64,000 nucleotides of DNA. Source: an uncultured Porphyromonadaceae bacterium. GTDB lineage: Bacteria > Bacteroidota > Bacteroidia > Bacteroidales > Muribaculaceae. Shown in pieces: positions 8,960-19,562 of the stretch. Within the stretch, counting starts at the first letter, position 1; each line of letters starts with the position of its first letter. The notes under the pieces were generated by a model. It saw only the letters and a program-made list of their open reading frames with translations, did not search any database and was not told where the DNA came from. Where the stretch lies: the NCBI GenBank assembly GCA_900550395.1, contig URSD01000001.1, positions 62,001 through 126,000 on the forward strand, written 5' to 3'. Made by a program: the position numbers and the translations under genes.

Positions 8960-11377
8960 ATGGAAAACAATAACACCACCGATACTGCGCAAAGCACAGC
9001 ATCAGCGTCTGTCCCTTTAAGCGACATATTTTTTCTGACCCTTCGTCACTGGCCGTGGATTATAGCCTCATTGGTTGTGTGTATGGGTTTGGCCTATCTG
9101 TATATATTGCGTACTCCGAAGGTGTACACAAGGTCGGCTGAGATTTTAATAAAAGAGCAGAACAAAGGACGGACCGCCGGAATGGAGGATTTTTCGACGA
9201 TGGGTCTTTTTCAGAGCAAGACCAATATAGTCAACGAAATCTCTACTATGCAGGCCAAGGACCTGATGACTGAGGTTGTCAGCCGTCTTGGTCTTGATTA
9301 TAATTATTATCGAAAGGGCACATTCCATAATCAACTGCTCTATGGTCCTGATCTGCCTGTGCATGCCGTCGTGGCTGGCCTTGGGGAGGAAGATGCCGTG
9401 CAGTTCAAATTGGCCGTAAAGGACAATAAAGTGACGATTAGCGGCCTTTCCACGCCTGATGAGGAATATGACGGCAATTTCACTGGTAATGTTGGCGACA
9501 GCATAGCTACTCCGGTGGGTAAGGTGGTAGTGACCCCTTCGGTTGACTATGAGGTGCCTGAGGGTAGTACTGCAGAGGCTGCTATTGATATTATTGTGCG
9601 CAAGGTACCTCAGAGTGCTGCACAGGCATCTTTCAGCGGACGTCTCGGCGTGACGCAGAAAGAGGAGAAGGGAAGCGTGCTGACTCTTACTATGTCCGAT
9701 CAGTCGACACGTCGTGCCGACGATGTGTTGTCCACCTTGATAGGTGTATACAACGAAGCATGGATACGCGACAAGAATCAGGTGGCTGTGTCGACAAGCA
9801 ATTTTATCAAGGAACGCCTCGGCGTAATCGAGAGCGAACTCGGCAATGTTGACTCCGATATTTCTTCGTTCAAGAGCGCCAACCTTGTGCCTGACGTACA
9901 GGCTGCATCGTCGATGTACATGACTGAAAACCAACGTACGGCATCGGCAATTGTAGACATTAACAACCAGTTGCAGATGACGCGCTATATCCGTTCCTAC
10001 CTTACGGCAGACAACGCGTCGGACCGCCTTCTGCCCGCCAATTCGGGTATCACCAATCCGATGCTGGCGCAGCAGATAAACGAATACAACAAGAATGTGC
10101 TACAGCGCAATTCTCTCGTTCAGAAATCGTCGGAGAAGAATCCTTTGGTTCAGACTATCGATGAGCAGCTTGCGGCACAGCGTGGCGCCATTGTGCAGAC
10201 CGTTGACAACCAGATTGTGGAGCTTCAGACGCAGCTTAAAGGTCTCCAGCGCAGCGAGGCACAGACAATATCGCGCATTGCGAGCAATCCCAGTCAGGCC
10301 AAGTATCTTCTGAGTGTAGAACGTCAGCAGAAGGTGAAAGAAAGCCTTTATCTGTTCCTGCTTCAGAAGCGTGAGGACAATGAACTATCGCAGGCATTCA
10401 CGGCCTACAATACGCGCATAGTTAACCGCCCCGGTGCGGCCGGTGTGCCTGTTCTGCCCAACCGGCGCAATATCCTGATGATAGCCTTCCTGCTCGGACT
10501 GGTGATACCATTTGGTGTGACCTATGTGCGCGAGATAAGCAACACCAAGGTACGCGGGCGCAAGGATCTGGAGAACCTAAGCCTTCCCTTCATGGGCGAA
10601 ATCCCTCTCGCTCCGGATGCTGACCGTAGCAAAAGCCCGAACTCGGACAATGCCATTGCCGTACGCGAGGGACATCGCGACATCATAAACGAGGCTTTCC
10701 GAGTGCTCCGCACAAACCTCGAGTTCCTGCGTCCCAAGGACCTTTCGGGAGCTTATGTTCTGGCTATGACGTCGTTCAATCCGCATTCAGGCAAGAGCTA
10801 CATCAGCATGAATCTCGGCCAGAGTCTGGCACTCAAAGGCAAACGTGTACTCGTAATAGACGGCGACCTTCGACACGGATCAGCTTCCAGCTATGTCGGA
10901 AGCCCCGATCGCGGACTCGCTGACTACCTCAATGATCCTTCCATAGGTCTCGACAGTGTCATCCTTGACGTAGAGGGCTCGAAAAATCTGCAGCTGCTTC
11001 CTGTGGGCACTCTGCCTCCAAATCCGGCCGAGCTTCTCGAAACGCCGGCTTTCGCCGATATGTTCAAGGAGTTGCGCAAACATTATGACTACATCCTCAT
11101 CGATTGTCCGCCTATCGAGGTAGTGGCCGATGCCCAGATCATTGACCAATATGTGGATCGCACGGTGTTCGTCATCCGTGCAGGCCTTTTCGAGCGCGCC
11201 ATGCTGCCTGAGATTGAAAACACATTCCGCCAGAAGAAGTATCGCGCTATGGCGCTGATCCTCAACGGAACCTCCACAATCTCGTCCTCTCTTTCACATG
11301 GCTTCCGCTATGGCTACAATTATGGGTATGCCAGCCATTACGATTATGGCAAGCCGGGCAAGAAGAACGGCAAATAA
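8960..11377 (+). CDS. Wzc-like chain-length regulator with BY-kinase domain
   Basis: 805 aa inner-membrane protein. A Wzz domain starts the protein with a first membrane helix (WPWIIASLVVCMGLAYLYIL, about residues 29-48). A long periplasmic coiled-coil region and a second helix near residues 505-525 follow. The cytoplasmic tyrosine kinase has Walker A (NPHSGKSYISMN, about 605-617), Walker A' (VLVIDGDLRHG, about 630) and Walker B (YILIDCPP, about 711). The C terminus is a tyrosine cluster (RYGYNYGYASHYDYG) for autophosphorylation. It controls polymerisation and export together with the Wza-like protein. Kinase and Wzz parts are fused in one chain, as usual outside Firmicutes. Confidence 0.95.
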   Translation: MENNNTTDTAQSTASASVPLSDIFFLTLRHWPWIIASLVVCMGLAYLYILRTPKVYTRSAEILIKEQNKGRTAGMEDFSTMGLFQSKTNIVNEISTMQAKDLMTEVVSRLGLDYNYYRKGTFHNQLLYGPDLPVHAVVAGLGEEDAVQFKLAVKDNKVTISGLSTPDEEYDGNFTGNVGDSIATPVGKVVVTPSVDYEVPEGSTAEAAIDIIVRKVPQSAAQASFSGRLGVTQKEEKGSVLTLTMSDQSTRRADDVLSTLIGVYNEAWIRDKNQVAVSTSNFIKERLGVIESELGNVDSDISSFKSANLVPDVQAASSMYMTENQRTASAIVDINNQLQMTRYIRSYLTADNASDRLLPANSGITNPMLAQQINEYNKNVLQRNSLVQKSSEKNPLVQTIDEQLAAQRGAIVQTVDNQIVELQTQLKGLQRSEAQTISRIASNPSQAKYLLSVERQQKVKESLYLFLLQKREDNELSQAFTAYNTRIVNRPGAAGVPVLPNRRNILMIAFLLGLVIPFGVTYVREISNTKVRGRKDLENLSLPFMGEIPLAPDADRSKSPNSDNAIAVREGHRDIINEAFRVLRTNLEFLRPKDLSGAYVLAMTSFNPHSGKSYISMNLGQSLALKGKRVLVIDGDLRHGSASSYVGSPDRGLADYLNDPSIGLDSVILDVEGSKNLQLLPVGTLPPNPAELLETPAFADMFKELRKHYDYILIDCPPIEVVADAQIIDQYVDRTVFVIRAGLFERAMLPEIENTFRQKKYRAMALILNGTSTISSSLSHGFRYGYNYGYASHYDYGKPGKKNGK

Positions 11378-11415
11378 CGTTCTTCACATCACTATAAACC
11401 ATCCAATATAAGACT

Positions 11416-12711
11416 ATGAATATCGCAGTAGCAGGTACAGGCTATGTGGGCCTTTCGCTGGCAGTGCTTCTCGCACGTCATAATAAAGTAACGGCAGTAG
11501 ATGTAATACCTGAAAAGGTTGACATGCTCAATAACCGCAAGTCGCCGATTCAGGATGACTATATCGAAAAATATCTTGCCGAGGAGAAACTCGACCTGAC
11601 GGCAACTCTTGACGGCGCCGCTGCCTACCGCGACGCTGAATTCGTGATAGTGGCTGCTCCTACCAACTACGATTCGCAGCGCAACTATTTCGATACAAGC
11701 CATGTCGAAGAGGTTATTGATCTGGTACTCAGTGTCAATCCTGATGCTGTCATCATAATAAAGAGCACTATACCCGTCGGTTACAGCCGTTCACTCTACA
11801 TGCGTTATGCCGCGAAAGGAACCAAGAGGTTCAACCTGCTGTTCTCGCCGGAGTTCCTGCGTGAGAGCAAGGCACTGTACGATAATCTCTATCCCTCGCG
11901 CATCATCGTTGGTGTGCCGAAGATGATAGAAGGCGAAGATGCCGAGAACAGCGCAATTATGTCGCTTACTGACCCCTCTGTGCTTGAAGAGAAAGCTCAC
12001 ATTTTTGCAGCCCTGCTGCAGCAGGGTGCACTCAAGCCTGATGTTGACACGCTGTTCATGGGACTCAAGGAAGCCGAGGCAGTAAAATTGTTCGCCAACA
12101 CGTATCTGGCACTCCGCGTCAGCTACTTCAACGAACTTGATACCTATGCCGAACTCAAGCATCTGGACACACAGTCAATCATCCAGGGCATAGGTCTCGA
12201 CCCGCGCATCGGCACGCACTACAACAATCCCTCATTCGGCTACGGCGGCTACTGCTTGCCTAAGGATACGAAGCAGCTGCTGGCCAACTACGCCGACGTG
12301 CCCGAAAACCTCATCCAGGCCATCGTCGAGAGCAACCGCACGCGCAAGGACTTCATCGCCGATCAGGTGCTTAGGCGCGCAGGCTATTATGCCGAATCGG
12401 CTTCGTGGCAAGCCGAGCGTGAGCATCCTCTCACTGTTGGTGTCTACCGCCTGACGATGAAGAGCAATTCCGACAATTTCCGTCAGAGTAGCATCCAGGG
12501 TGTGATGAAGCGTATCAAGGCCAAGGGTGCCACCGTAATAATCTACGAACCCACGCTCCCCGACGGCTCCACCTTCTTCGGCAGCCTTGTAGTCAACAAC
12601 CTTGACGAATTCAAGAAGCGCTCGCAGGCCATCCTCGCCAACCGCTACGACTCCTGTCTCGACGACGTCCGCGAAAAGGTGTATACCCGCGACATATTCA
12701 AGAGGGATTGA
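11416..12711 (+). CDS. ugd: UDP-glucose 6-dehydrogenase
   Basis: 431 aa. Oxidises UDP-glucose to UDP-glucuronate with two NAD+. N-terminal Rossmann motif GTGYVGLSLAVLLA (residues 7-20), then the central dimer domain with FSPEFLRESKALYDNLYPSRI. The catalytic cysteine sits in GYGGYCLPKDTKQLLANY (Cys about 279), the short Ugd form also found in E. coli. It begins 39 bp after the wzc-like gene, and the product feeds the adjacent epimerase, implying a uronic acid in the polymer. Confidence 0.94.
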   Translation: MNIAVAGTGYVGLSLAVLLARHNKVTAVDVIPEKVDMLNNRKSPIQDDYIEKYLAEEKLDLTATLDGAAAYRDAEFVIVAAPTNYDSQRNYFDTSHVEEVIDLVLSVNPDAVIIIKSTIPVGYSRSLYMRYAAKGTKRFNLLFSPEFLRESKALYDNLYPSRIIVGVPKMIEGEDAENSAIMSLTDPSVLEEKAHIFAALLQQGALKPDVDTLFMGLKEAEAVKLFANTYLALRVSYFNELDTYAELKHLDTQSIIQGIGLDPRIGTHYNNPSFGYGGYCLPKDTKQLLANYADVPENLIQAIVESNRTRKDFIADQVLRRAGYYAESASWQAEREHPLTVGVYRLTMKSNSDNFRQSSIQGVMKRIKAKGATVIIYEPTLPDGSTFFGSLVVNNLDEFKKRSQAILANRYDSCLDDVREKVYTRDIFKRD

Positions 12712-12740
12712 GGATTATATGTTGATTTAATTTATATGGA

Positions 12741-13826
12741 ATGAAAGTATTAGTGACAGGTGCAGCCGGATTTATTGGGGCCAGTGTGATAAAGCGACTG
12801 TTTGAGGACAAGTCGTATGGGTCGGTATTGGAAGTAGTAGGTCTTGACAATATCAATGACTACTATGATCCAAAATTGAAGATTGCTCGTTTACATGAGT
12901 GCGGTATAGATATATCCACAACTGGCGATGGCTATAAGATTCAATGGTATAAATTTATTCAGTCATCCAAATGGATGAACTATAAATTTGTCAGAATGAA
13001 TCTTGAGGATACAAAGGCAATAGAATTTCTTTTTGCTAATGAATGCTTTGACGTCGTCGTTAATCTTGCGGCTCAGGCTGGAGTAAGATATTCAATAGAG
13101 AATCCGCATGCATACATAGAGAGCAACGTGGACGGATTCATAAATATACTTGAAGGATGCAGACAAAATGGGGTAAGGCATCTGGTATATGCATCTTCTT
13201 CAAGTGTATACGGATTGAACGGAAAAGTTCCGTTCTCAGAACATGACAGTATAGCCCATCCGGTTTCGTTGTATGCTGCGACAAAGAAAAGTAACGAACT
13301 TATGGCTCATGCATACTCCAAGCTATACAATATACCCACTACGGGCTTGAGGTTCTTTACCGTATATGGTCCTTGGGGTCGGCCTGATATGTCACCGTTC
13401 CTTTTTATGGATGCTATTTTGCATGGTCGTCCAATAAAGGTTTTCAATAATGGAAACATGTTGCGAGACTTTACCTATATTGATGATATTGTCGAAGGTG
13501 TGGTACGTATAATAAACGTAATCCCTAAGTCTGATGACACCTGGAACGATAAAGAGGCCGATCCGGCTTTTTCAAGCGCACCGTACAGAATCTATAATAT
13601 AGGTAATTCCGAACCTACAAAACTTATGGATTATATCCGGTGTATAGAAAGAGCAATAAAATGTGAGGCAGAAAAGATATTCCTGCCAATGCAACCCGGG
13701 GATGTCTACCAGACTTATGCGGATTCATCTGCAATAGCGGCTGTGACCGGATTTAAACCAAACACACCACTTCAAGAGGGGATTGATAGGACTGTAGATT
13801 GGTTCAAGTCATATTACAACATCTGA
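12741..13826 (+). CDS. NAD-dependent epimerase, probable UDP-glucuronate 4-epimerase
   Basis: 361 aa extended SDR. GAAGFIG at residues 7-13, catalytic YAATK (Tyr about 178, Lys about 182). The segments AGVRYSIENPHAYIESNVDGF and VYGPWGRPDMSPFLF are characteristic of the UDP-glucuronate epimerase subgroup. Placed directly after ugd, it would convert UDP-glucuronate to UDP-galacturonate. The GC content of the operon begins to fall here. Substrate is inferred from family and neighbour. Confidence 0.87.
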   Translation: MKVLVTGAAGFIGASVIKRLFEDKSYGSVLEVVGLDNINDYYDPKLKIARLHECGIDISTTGDGYKIQWYKFIQSSKWMNYKFVRMNLEDTKAIEFLFANECFDVVVNLAAQAGVRYSIENPHAYIESNVDGFINILEGCRQNGVRHLVYASSSSVYGLNGKVPFSEHDSIAHPVSLYAATKKSNELMAHAYSKLYNIPTTGLRFFTVYGPWGRPDMSPFLFMDAILHGRPIKVFNNGNMLRDFTYIDDIVEGVVRIINVIPKSDDTWNDKEADPAFSSAPYRIYNIGNSEPTKLMDYIRCIERAIKCEAEKIFLPMQPGDVYQTYADSSAIAAVTGFKPNTPLQEGIDRTVDWFKSYYNI

Positions 13827-13828
13827 AT

Positions 13829-14971
13829 ATGAAAAAACTTCTATTCACAATCCATTCTATGCCGATAGGAGGTGCCGAAAAGGTACTTCTTGATATCCTA
13901 CATAATATGGATTATTCTATATATGCCGTTGATTTACTTCTATATACAAAAGATGGAGAGAATCTAAAAAACATACCAAGCAACGTAAATGTGAAATGGG
14001 TATTCGAGCCTCATCCCAGAACTATATGGCATAGAATTAAGGGCAAGTTTCTAAATACAACAGGCTTGATTGATTCTGTTGAGAGACTCCGAACCCGTAA
14101 GGCAGTGGGAACTGCAATTTATGATGCCATAATATCTTTCTGTCAGGGACCTGGTCATAAGTTGCATACATTTCTTAAGGATAAATCATCAAACCATATA
14201 TCATGGATTCATAATGATTTGTCTAAGGAAAACTGGGGTAAGTTGTTTTTTGGCAATGATATGAGGCGACAGGAGCAGGCTTATGGATTTATGAATACAA
14301 TCGTGCATGTTTCACAAGGGGTAAAAGACAGTTTTAATTCTACATTCAAGATTCCGGAGGCAGTCTGTCAGCGTGTTATTTTCAATATTGTCAATGTAGA
14401 TGATATACGGAAGAAATCAAAGATTGACCTTGGACTTAAAAAGCCTGAAGAATTTTTGTTTATTAATTCAGGTCGTCTCGTGAGTCAGAAGAAACAGATT
14501 CGTCTTGTTGAAGCTGCCGCTATTCTCAAAAAAAGGCAAAAGGCGTTTCAGATATGGATTCTTGGGGAAGGTCCTTTGCGGAAACAACTTGAAGACAAAA
14601 TAAAGGAATATGGTCTTGAGGAATATGTAAAACTACAGGGAGCAGTATCCAACCCATATCCATATATTGCATTATCCGACTCTTTTGTTTTGTCTTCTTC
14701 CCAGGAGGGATTTTCAATTGTTGTCTGCGAAGCCTTTACTTTGGGGAAACCAGTTATATCTACTAAAGTTGTGGGCCCTACTGAACTTTTGGATAATTCC
14801 AAATATGGGTTGTTGGTAGACGAGGATATAACGACAATAGCGGATGCGATGCAACGGATGATGGAGTCTGAGATATTGCAAAAACAATATGCTGAGGCGT
14901 CGTTTGAGCGTTCCAAGATATTTGACGTCAAAAATGCGATGAATGAAATATACTCATTGTTTAACAATTAA
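13829..14971 (+). CDS. Glycosyltransferase family 4
   Basis: 380 aa GT-B fold. The N terminus has the MPIGGAEKVLLDIL donor/acceptor loop, and the C-terminal half has INSGRLVSQKKQIRLVEAA, WILGEGPLRKQLEDKI and the E(x7)E region SQEGFSIVVCEAFTLGKPVI. The start is the ATG 2 bp after the epimerase stop, with the frame open further upstream to 13799. Retaining transferase acting on the undecaprenyl-linked repeat unit; the sugar is unknown. Confidence 0.92.
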   Translation: MKKLLFTIHSMPIGGAEKVLLDILHNMDYSIYAVDLLLYTKDGENLKNIPSNVNVKWVFEPHPRTIWHRIKGKFLNTTGLIDSVERLRTRKAVGTAIYDAIISFCQGPGHKLHTFLKDKSSNHISWIHNDLSKENWGKLFFGNDMRRQEQAYGFMNTIVHVSQGVKDSFNSTFKIPEAVCQRVIFNIVNVDDIRKKSKIDLGLKKPEEFLFINSGRLVSQKKQIRLVEAAAILKKRQKAFQIWILGEGPLRKQLEDKIKEYGLEEYVKLQGAVSNPYPYIALSDSFVLSSSQEGFSIVVCEAFTLGKPVISTKVVGPTELLDNSKYGLLVDEDITTIADAMQRMMESEILQKQYAEASFERSKIFDVKNAMNEIYSLFNN

Positions 14972-14982
14972 AACAGCGAGTT

Positions 14983-16524
14983 TTGAGAGCAAGAAATCGG
15001 GTAATGAAGAATTCCGTAGTGATGTATCTTAAAATGATACTGTCACTATTTGTGACTTTTTTCACTACAAGAATTATTCTTAAGGCGCTCGGAATAACAG
15101 ATTTCGGTATATATAATCTTGTTGCGGGAGCTGTAAGTTTGCTTGGATTTTTCAATGGGTCAATGAGTAATACCGTACAGCGATACCTTGCTGTAGGACT
15201 TGGAAAGGGTGAAGAATGTTATTTGCGCCAGGCCTTTTGCATATCGCTTACATTGAATTTAGTTGTAGCCATTTTTTTACTTATTTTTTTAGAGTTGTTC
15301 GGTCTATGGGGTTTTTCTTCGTTTTTTAATATTCCGGCCGATAAGGAAATCGCAGCATTTTGGGGTTATCAACTTATGATATTGATAACCATTGTATCAA
15401 CAATTGCAACGCCGTATAATGCCTCATTTAATGCTCATGAAGACTTAGCATTGATTTCTGTGATAGAATTTGGGGAGATACTTTTGAAACTCGTCGGTGC
15501 ATTTTGTCTAATGGCTTATAACGGAGAGCGCCTTATACTTTATTGTTTTCTGCTTCTCGTTATCCAACTTGTTGTTTTTTTTACCAAGGTAATATATTGC
15601 CATTGTCATTATTTTGAAACCCGTAGGCCTGCCCTTTTCAAAGGTCTGGATAAGGATTTACTTAAAGACATGCTTCCATTCTTGGGCTGGAATGCTTTGG
15701 AGTCGTGCAGTTGGCTAGGCAAAAATCAGGGTATAGCCGTTATAATGAATTCATTCTACGGAACTATAGTAAATGCAGCATACGGCGTGGCATCCCAAAT
15801 AAATGGTCCGCTTGTATTGTGTTCATCTACCCTTCTGAATTCCATACGGCCACAGATATATAAATCGGCCGGAGAACGTAATTACGGGCGAATGATAAAT
15901 CTTTCTATAATAGCATCAAAATTTGCATTTTTGGTATTGTTGTGTGTATTACAACCTTTTGTATTTATATTGCCTTGGATTCTGAAAGTTTGGCTCGTCA
16001 CTGTTCCTGAGTATTCATATGGATTTAGTTTGTTGCTTATCAGTGTTACGATAATAAGTTATCTGTCAATAGGAATGAATATCGCGGTCCAAGCTAATGG
16101 AAATGTAAAAATATACCAAATAGTTGCGAGTATAATTATTTTGATTTCGCTTCCCATAGGTTATATGGTCTATTCAGTGAGCGATAATGTATATATGTTC
16201 TTGATAATAATGGTAGTGGTGGAATGTATATCTGTGATATGCAAGTATTTTGTAGCTTCAAGAATTTTAGATATAAAACAAGCGTTGCTATATACCGAAA
16301 TAGTAATGCCATGTATGTTTTGCCTGATTCTTTGCTGTATTACGAGTTATGCCTTATATGGGGCCATTGAACCGGGTGAGAATGTTTCATTAATTGCAGT
16401 TTATGCCTTGACAAGCTTTATAGTAGCATCCGTTATTGCCTTTTATATAGGATTAAAAGGACAAGAGCGTCAAATTATAAAATCGATATTCAAAAGTATG
16501 TACAATTATGTGTCAAAAAGATGA
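14983..16524 (+). CDS. Wzx-type polysaccharide flippase
   Basis: 513 aa with 12-14 predicted membrane helices and the family's opening pattern (MKMILSLFVTFFTTRIILKALGITDFGIYNLVAG). It moves lipid-linked repeat units across the inner membrane. The start is uncertain: TTG at 14983 keeps the short basic N terminus MRARNR seen in relatives, while ATG at 15004 is the first ATG. Strongly AT-rich. The 3' end overlaps the next gene by 17 bp. Confidence 0.9.
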   Translation: MRARNRVMKNSVVMYLKMILSLFVTFFTTRIILKALGITDFGIYNLVAGAVSLLGFFNGSMSNTVQRYLAVGLGKGEECYLRQAFCISLTLNLVVAIFLLIFLELFGLWGFSSFFNIPADKEIAAFWGYQLMILITIVSTIATPYNASFNAHEDLALISVIEFGEILLKLVGAFCLMAYNGERLILYCFLLLVIQLVVFFTKVIYCHCHYFETRRPALFKGLDKDLLKDMLPFLGWNALESCSWLGKNQGIAVIMNSFYGTIVNAAYGVASQINGPLVLCSSTLLNSIRPQIYKSAGERNYGRMINLSIIASKFAFLVLLCVLQPFVFILPWILKVWLVTVPEYSYGFSLLLISVTIISYLSIGMNIAVQANGNVKIYQIVASIIILISLPIGYMVYSVSDNVYMFLIIMVVVECISVICKYFVASRILDIKQALLYTEIVMPCMFCLILCCITSYALYGAIEPGENVSLIAVYALTSFIVASVIAFYIGLKGQERQIIKSIFKSMYNYVSKR

Positions 16525-17524
16525 GCCGATGGTTAGCGTAATAATGGGTGCGTATAATTCTCAGAATTATATAGGTCCTGCTATCGATAGTATTCTGAAG
16601 CAGACATATCGTAATATTGAATTCATCATTATTGATGATTGTTCTACTGATTCCACTCCTGATATTTTAAAAAGATATTCACAAAAAGACAAAAGAATCA
16701 GAATAGTAACTAACGAATTTAATAGGGGGCTTGGATATTCATTGAATCTTGGGGTAGATATGGCTAATGGGGCATACATTGCCAGAATGGATGCGGACGA
16801 TATATCTGCTCCCAAGCGTTTTGAACGACAGGTCGCATTCTTAAAAAAGAACACGGATGTGGCATGTGTCGGAACATCAGCAAGGCGTATAGGGAATGTC
16901 AAGGGACTTGGAAAAGTATTCCGGGTCATTCATTCGCCTCAAAGTCATGAGGACATACAGGCATGGTTGCTTCTCGGAACCCCGATGTTTCATCCGTCGG
17001 TAATGTTTAATGCACAGATCATAAAAAAGTTAGGAATCAATTATGATCCAAATTTCAGAAGAGCGCAGGATTATGAACTGTGGACACGCCTTGTCTTTTT
17101 ATCAAAGATGAGGAATATAGACGAACCACTCCATGCGTATCGTTATTCTCCAAAAATGGCATCGGTTGTAGCAGCTGATGAGCAACGTCGTCGTGCTCGG
17201 ATATTGCAAAGCCACATGCTGAACAAATTATTAGGACGAAAGCCTACTGAGGAGGAGCTGGAGTTACATTCTAAATTTGTATTCCAATCAGAACTAGGAC
17301 AGAGCGAGATTAAAGAAATAGACAGTTGGCTGAATTATTGCATATCAATGTCTAAAGCGAATGGGCTATTTAATACTAATTCTCTGAAAAAGGTATTTGC
17401 AACGAGAAGAGCTGTGATTATTCGCAATAACTTGGCATCAAGAATCACTCGTATTCGGCAATATTATATGGAAGCGAACCTTAGTCTGTTGAATATGAGA
17501 ACGGTAATGAATATTCTAAGGTAA
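16508..17524 (+). CDS. Glycosyltransferase family 2
   Basis: 338 aa GT-A enzyme. VSVIMGAYNSQNYIGPAIDSIL opens the nucleotide-binding domain. Also present are IIIDDCSTDSTPDIL, the DxD-type YIARMDADDISAPKRFERQ around residue 96, and the acceptor-side RRAQDYELWTRL. Overlaps the flippase gene by 17 bp and its stop overlaps the next start (1 bp), indicating coupled translation. Confidence 0.93.
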   Translation: MCQKDEPMVSVIMGAYNSQNYIGPAIDSILKQTYRNIEFIIIDDCSTDSTPDILKRYSQKDKRIRIVTNEFNRGLGYSLNLGVDMANGAYIARMDADDISAPKRFERQVAFLKKNTDVACVGTSARRIGNVKGLGKVFRVIHSPQSHEDIQAWLLLGTPMFHPSVMFNAQIIKKLGINYDPNFRRAQDYELWTRLVFLSKMRNIDEPLHAYRYSPKMASVVAADEQRRRARILQSHMLNKLLGRKPTEEELELHSKFVFQSELGQSEIKEIDSWLNYCISMSKANGLFNTNSLKKVFATRRAVIIRNNLASRITRIRQYYMEANLSLLNMRTVMNILR

Positions 17525-18636
17525 TGATAATATATATTGTTTTTTATGTTATTGTGATTCTGATATTTAAATATCAGAAAAAGGCATATATTATTATCCC
17601 TTCTTTATTGATCCTGTTTTCTTTAATTCGGCCGGAGAATGTGGGTTCAGATTTTACAGGCTATTGTAGAATGATTGATGAGAATCATTATAAAATTGAC
17701 CTTCCGTCTGTAATAGAATGGTATGCCTTGGGAGACTATTCTAGTTCAGATGCCGATTCAGGGGTATTACGTGAATTTGGATTTTCCTTTCTTATATGTT
17801 TCTTAAAAATATTTACGCAGGATAGCAGATTAATAGTAAGCATTGTCATCTTTCTTACCTATTTTTTATACATAGCAAGTATAAAAATTGTATTTAAAAA
17901 GGATATAGAGTCAGTAAACCTCGCTGTTTTCATTGCTTTTTCAATATTTATTTTGTACGCGTCGTTCAATACTTTACGACAAGGTCTTAGCGTATCATTA
18001 GCAATGTTCGGCTGTGTTCTGTATCTGAATAAAAAGACATTGATTGGCATAATATTCTGCCTGTTGGCTGCCACTGTACATTTTACTGTGGTTATAATTT
18101 TCCCTATCCTTATATTATCCCCTTATTTCAAGATAAAGTTTAAGTTTTCAATCATCTTATTGTTGGCGGCGTGCGTGATATCGCTATTAAGGATTGATGT
18201 TATAACATCCTTTATTAAGGATTATATGGATTTTGGTGGCCGTGATGTACAGCATGGATGGAATGAACGGAAAGAGAATTATAATGCATATGTAAATGTA
18301 ATACAATTTGTGTTTAACTTGTATTCAATATTCGTTTACACTATTTTTCATGATGGGTATGAAAAGAAAACCAAAGCATATTTTAATTTATGGTACATAG
18401 GCTTGCTTGGTTATATTCTGCTTATTCCGAGTCCGAACGTAGGACGAATTACCGAGTTTCTATACATTTACATGATTATATCTATGCCTTTGGCCTTAAA
18501 GAAATATAGGAAAGATATAAGTGCCACAGGAAAAAGCCTCTATATTGCGAAGTACCAATATGTGATGGCATATTGCGTGTTATGGCAGATGTTCTATATA
18601 CTCAGGAATTTCTACGGGCTTCAGTCGGCGTTTTGA
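17524..18636 (+). CDS. EpsG-like O-antigen/capsule polymerase (Wzy-type)
   Basis: 370 aa, about ten hydrophobic helices. The EpsG family hallmark RPENVGSDFTGYCRMI lies early and FNTLRQGLSVSLAMFGCVLYL in the middle. It would polymerise repeat units in the periplasm, completing the Wzx/Wzy set. Sequence conservation is low in this family, so the call rests on topology, the two motifs and the operon context. Very AT-rich. Confidence 0.82.
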   Translation: MIIYIVFYVIVILIFKYQKKAYIIIPSLLILFSLIRPENVGSDFTGYCRMIDENHYKIDLPSVIEWYALGDYSSSDADSGVLREFGFSFLICFLKIFTQDSRLIVSIVIFLTYFLYIASIKIVFKKDIESVNLAVFIAFSIFILYASFNTLRQGLSVSLAMFGCVLYLNKKTLIGIIFCLLAATVHFTVVIIFPILILSPYFKIKFKFSIILLLAACVISLLRIDVITSFIKDYMDFGGRDVQHGWNERKENYNAYVNVIQFVFNLYSIFVYTIFHDGYEKKTKAYFNLWYIGLLGYILLIPSPNVGRITEFLYIYMIISMPLALKKYRKDISATGKSLYIAKYQYVMAYCVLWQMFYILRNFYGLQSAF

Positions 18637-18638
18637 AT

Positions 18639-19562
18639 ATGGAGAAATTGCGTTGGGTTGATATTTCTAAAGGAATTGTTATTTGTCTCATGGTTTTGGG
18701 ACATTCCTCTATTCCTGAATGGTTTTCAAGATGGATATGGTCGTTCCATATGCCTTTTTTCTTTATTATTTCTGCGATGTTTACGTCATGGGATAAGCAA
18801 AACATAGTTGGTTTTATAAAACGTAAAGCAAGAGCATTGTTGATTCCATTTGTGATTTATTCGGCTATTAATATGATGATATATCCGTTTGCACTTGATG
18901 TGCCTCATTATCTGTATATAGAAAACGTTCTTATAAATGGCTGGGCTGGTGTTGCTCTGTGGTTCGTACCCGTTTTTTTTATATCTTTAGTAATTACAAG
19001 AATTATTAAGTCTCGGTATTTAGTGCCCACATCATTATTACTGACGATTGTGGGGAGTGTGTTATGTCATTATAGAATACAGATGCCATGGACTCTTTCA
19101 AGTGTGCCGTTTGCCGCAGCATTAATGATGACTGTAAGAAAATATAGGTACATTATCAGGCACATTTTAGCTGATATGAGATTCCAATTAATGATAATCG
19201 TGCTTCTGGTTATGTTAACAATATCATTGATAATATCACAATATTGGCGACTTGATATGGCTTCAAATACCATAAATCCTATTATACCGATTTTAATAGG
19301 CATCGTAAGTGGAACAATCTCTGTGATAGTAATATCAATATTACTTTCAAAATTTTGTGATTTTGTTTCAGTTGTATTTGAAAATATAGGTCGAAATACA
19401 TATGAAATAATGGCTCTGTCTCAAGTAATCATTGCGTCCATAAATCATTTTACACCAATGCCTGCTGTGTTGAAATATTTAGAACTAATAATCGTTCTTA
19501 CTAGTGTTGTGTGCTTGAGAAGAGCCATTAAAAATCGATATGCTGAAAATAGTCCAATATGA
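18639..19562 (+). CDS. Acyltransferase-3 family membrane protein (first of three)
   Basis: 307 aa. Begins MEKLRWVDISKGIVICLMVLGHSS with the conserved early helix and His, followed by SFHMPFFFIISAMF; about ten helices. Starts 2 bp after the polymerase stop; the frame is open upstream to 18573 but that would overlap the polymerase. Likely O-acetylates a sugar of the exported polymer. The stop overlaps the next ATG by 4 bp. Confidence 0.87.
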   Translation: MEKLRWVDISKGIVICLMVLGHSSIPEWFSRWIWSFHMPFFFIISAMFTSWDKQNIVGFIKRKARALLIPFVIYSAINMMIYPFALDVPHYLYIENVLINGWAGVALWFVPVFFISLVITRIIKSRYLVPTSLLLTIVGSVLCHYRIQMPWTLSSVPFAAALMMTVRKYRYIIRHILADMRFQLMIIVLLVMLTISLIISQYWRLDMASNTINPIIPILIGIVSGTISVIVISILLSKFCDFVSVVFENIGRNTYEIMALSQVIIASINHFTPMPAVLKYLELIIVLTSVVCLRRAIKNRYAENSPI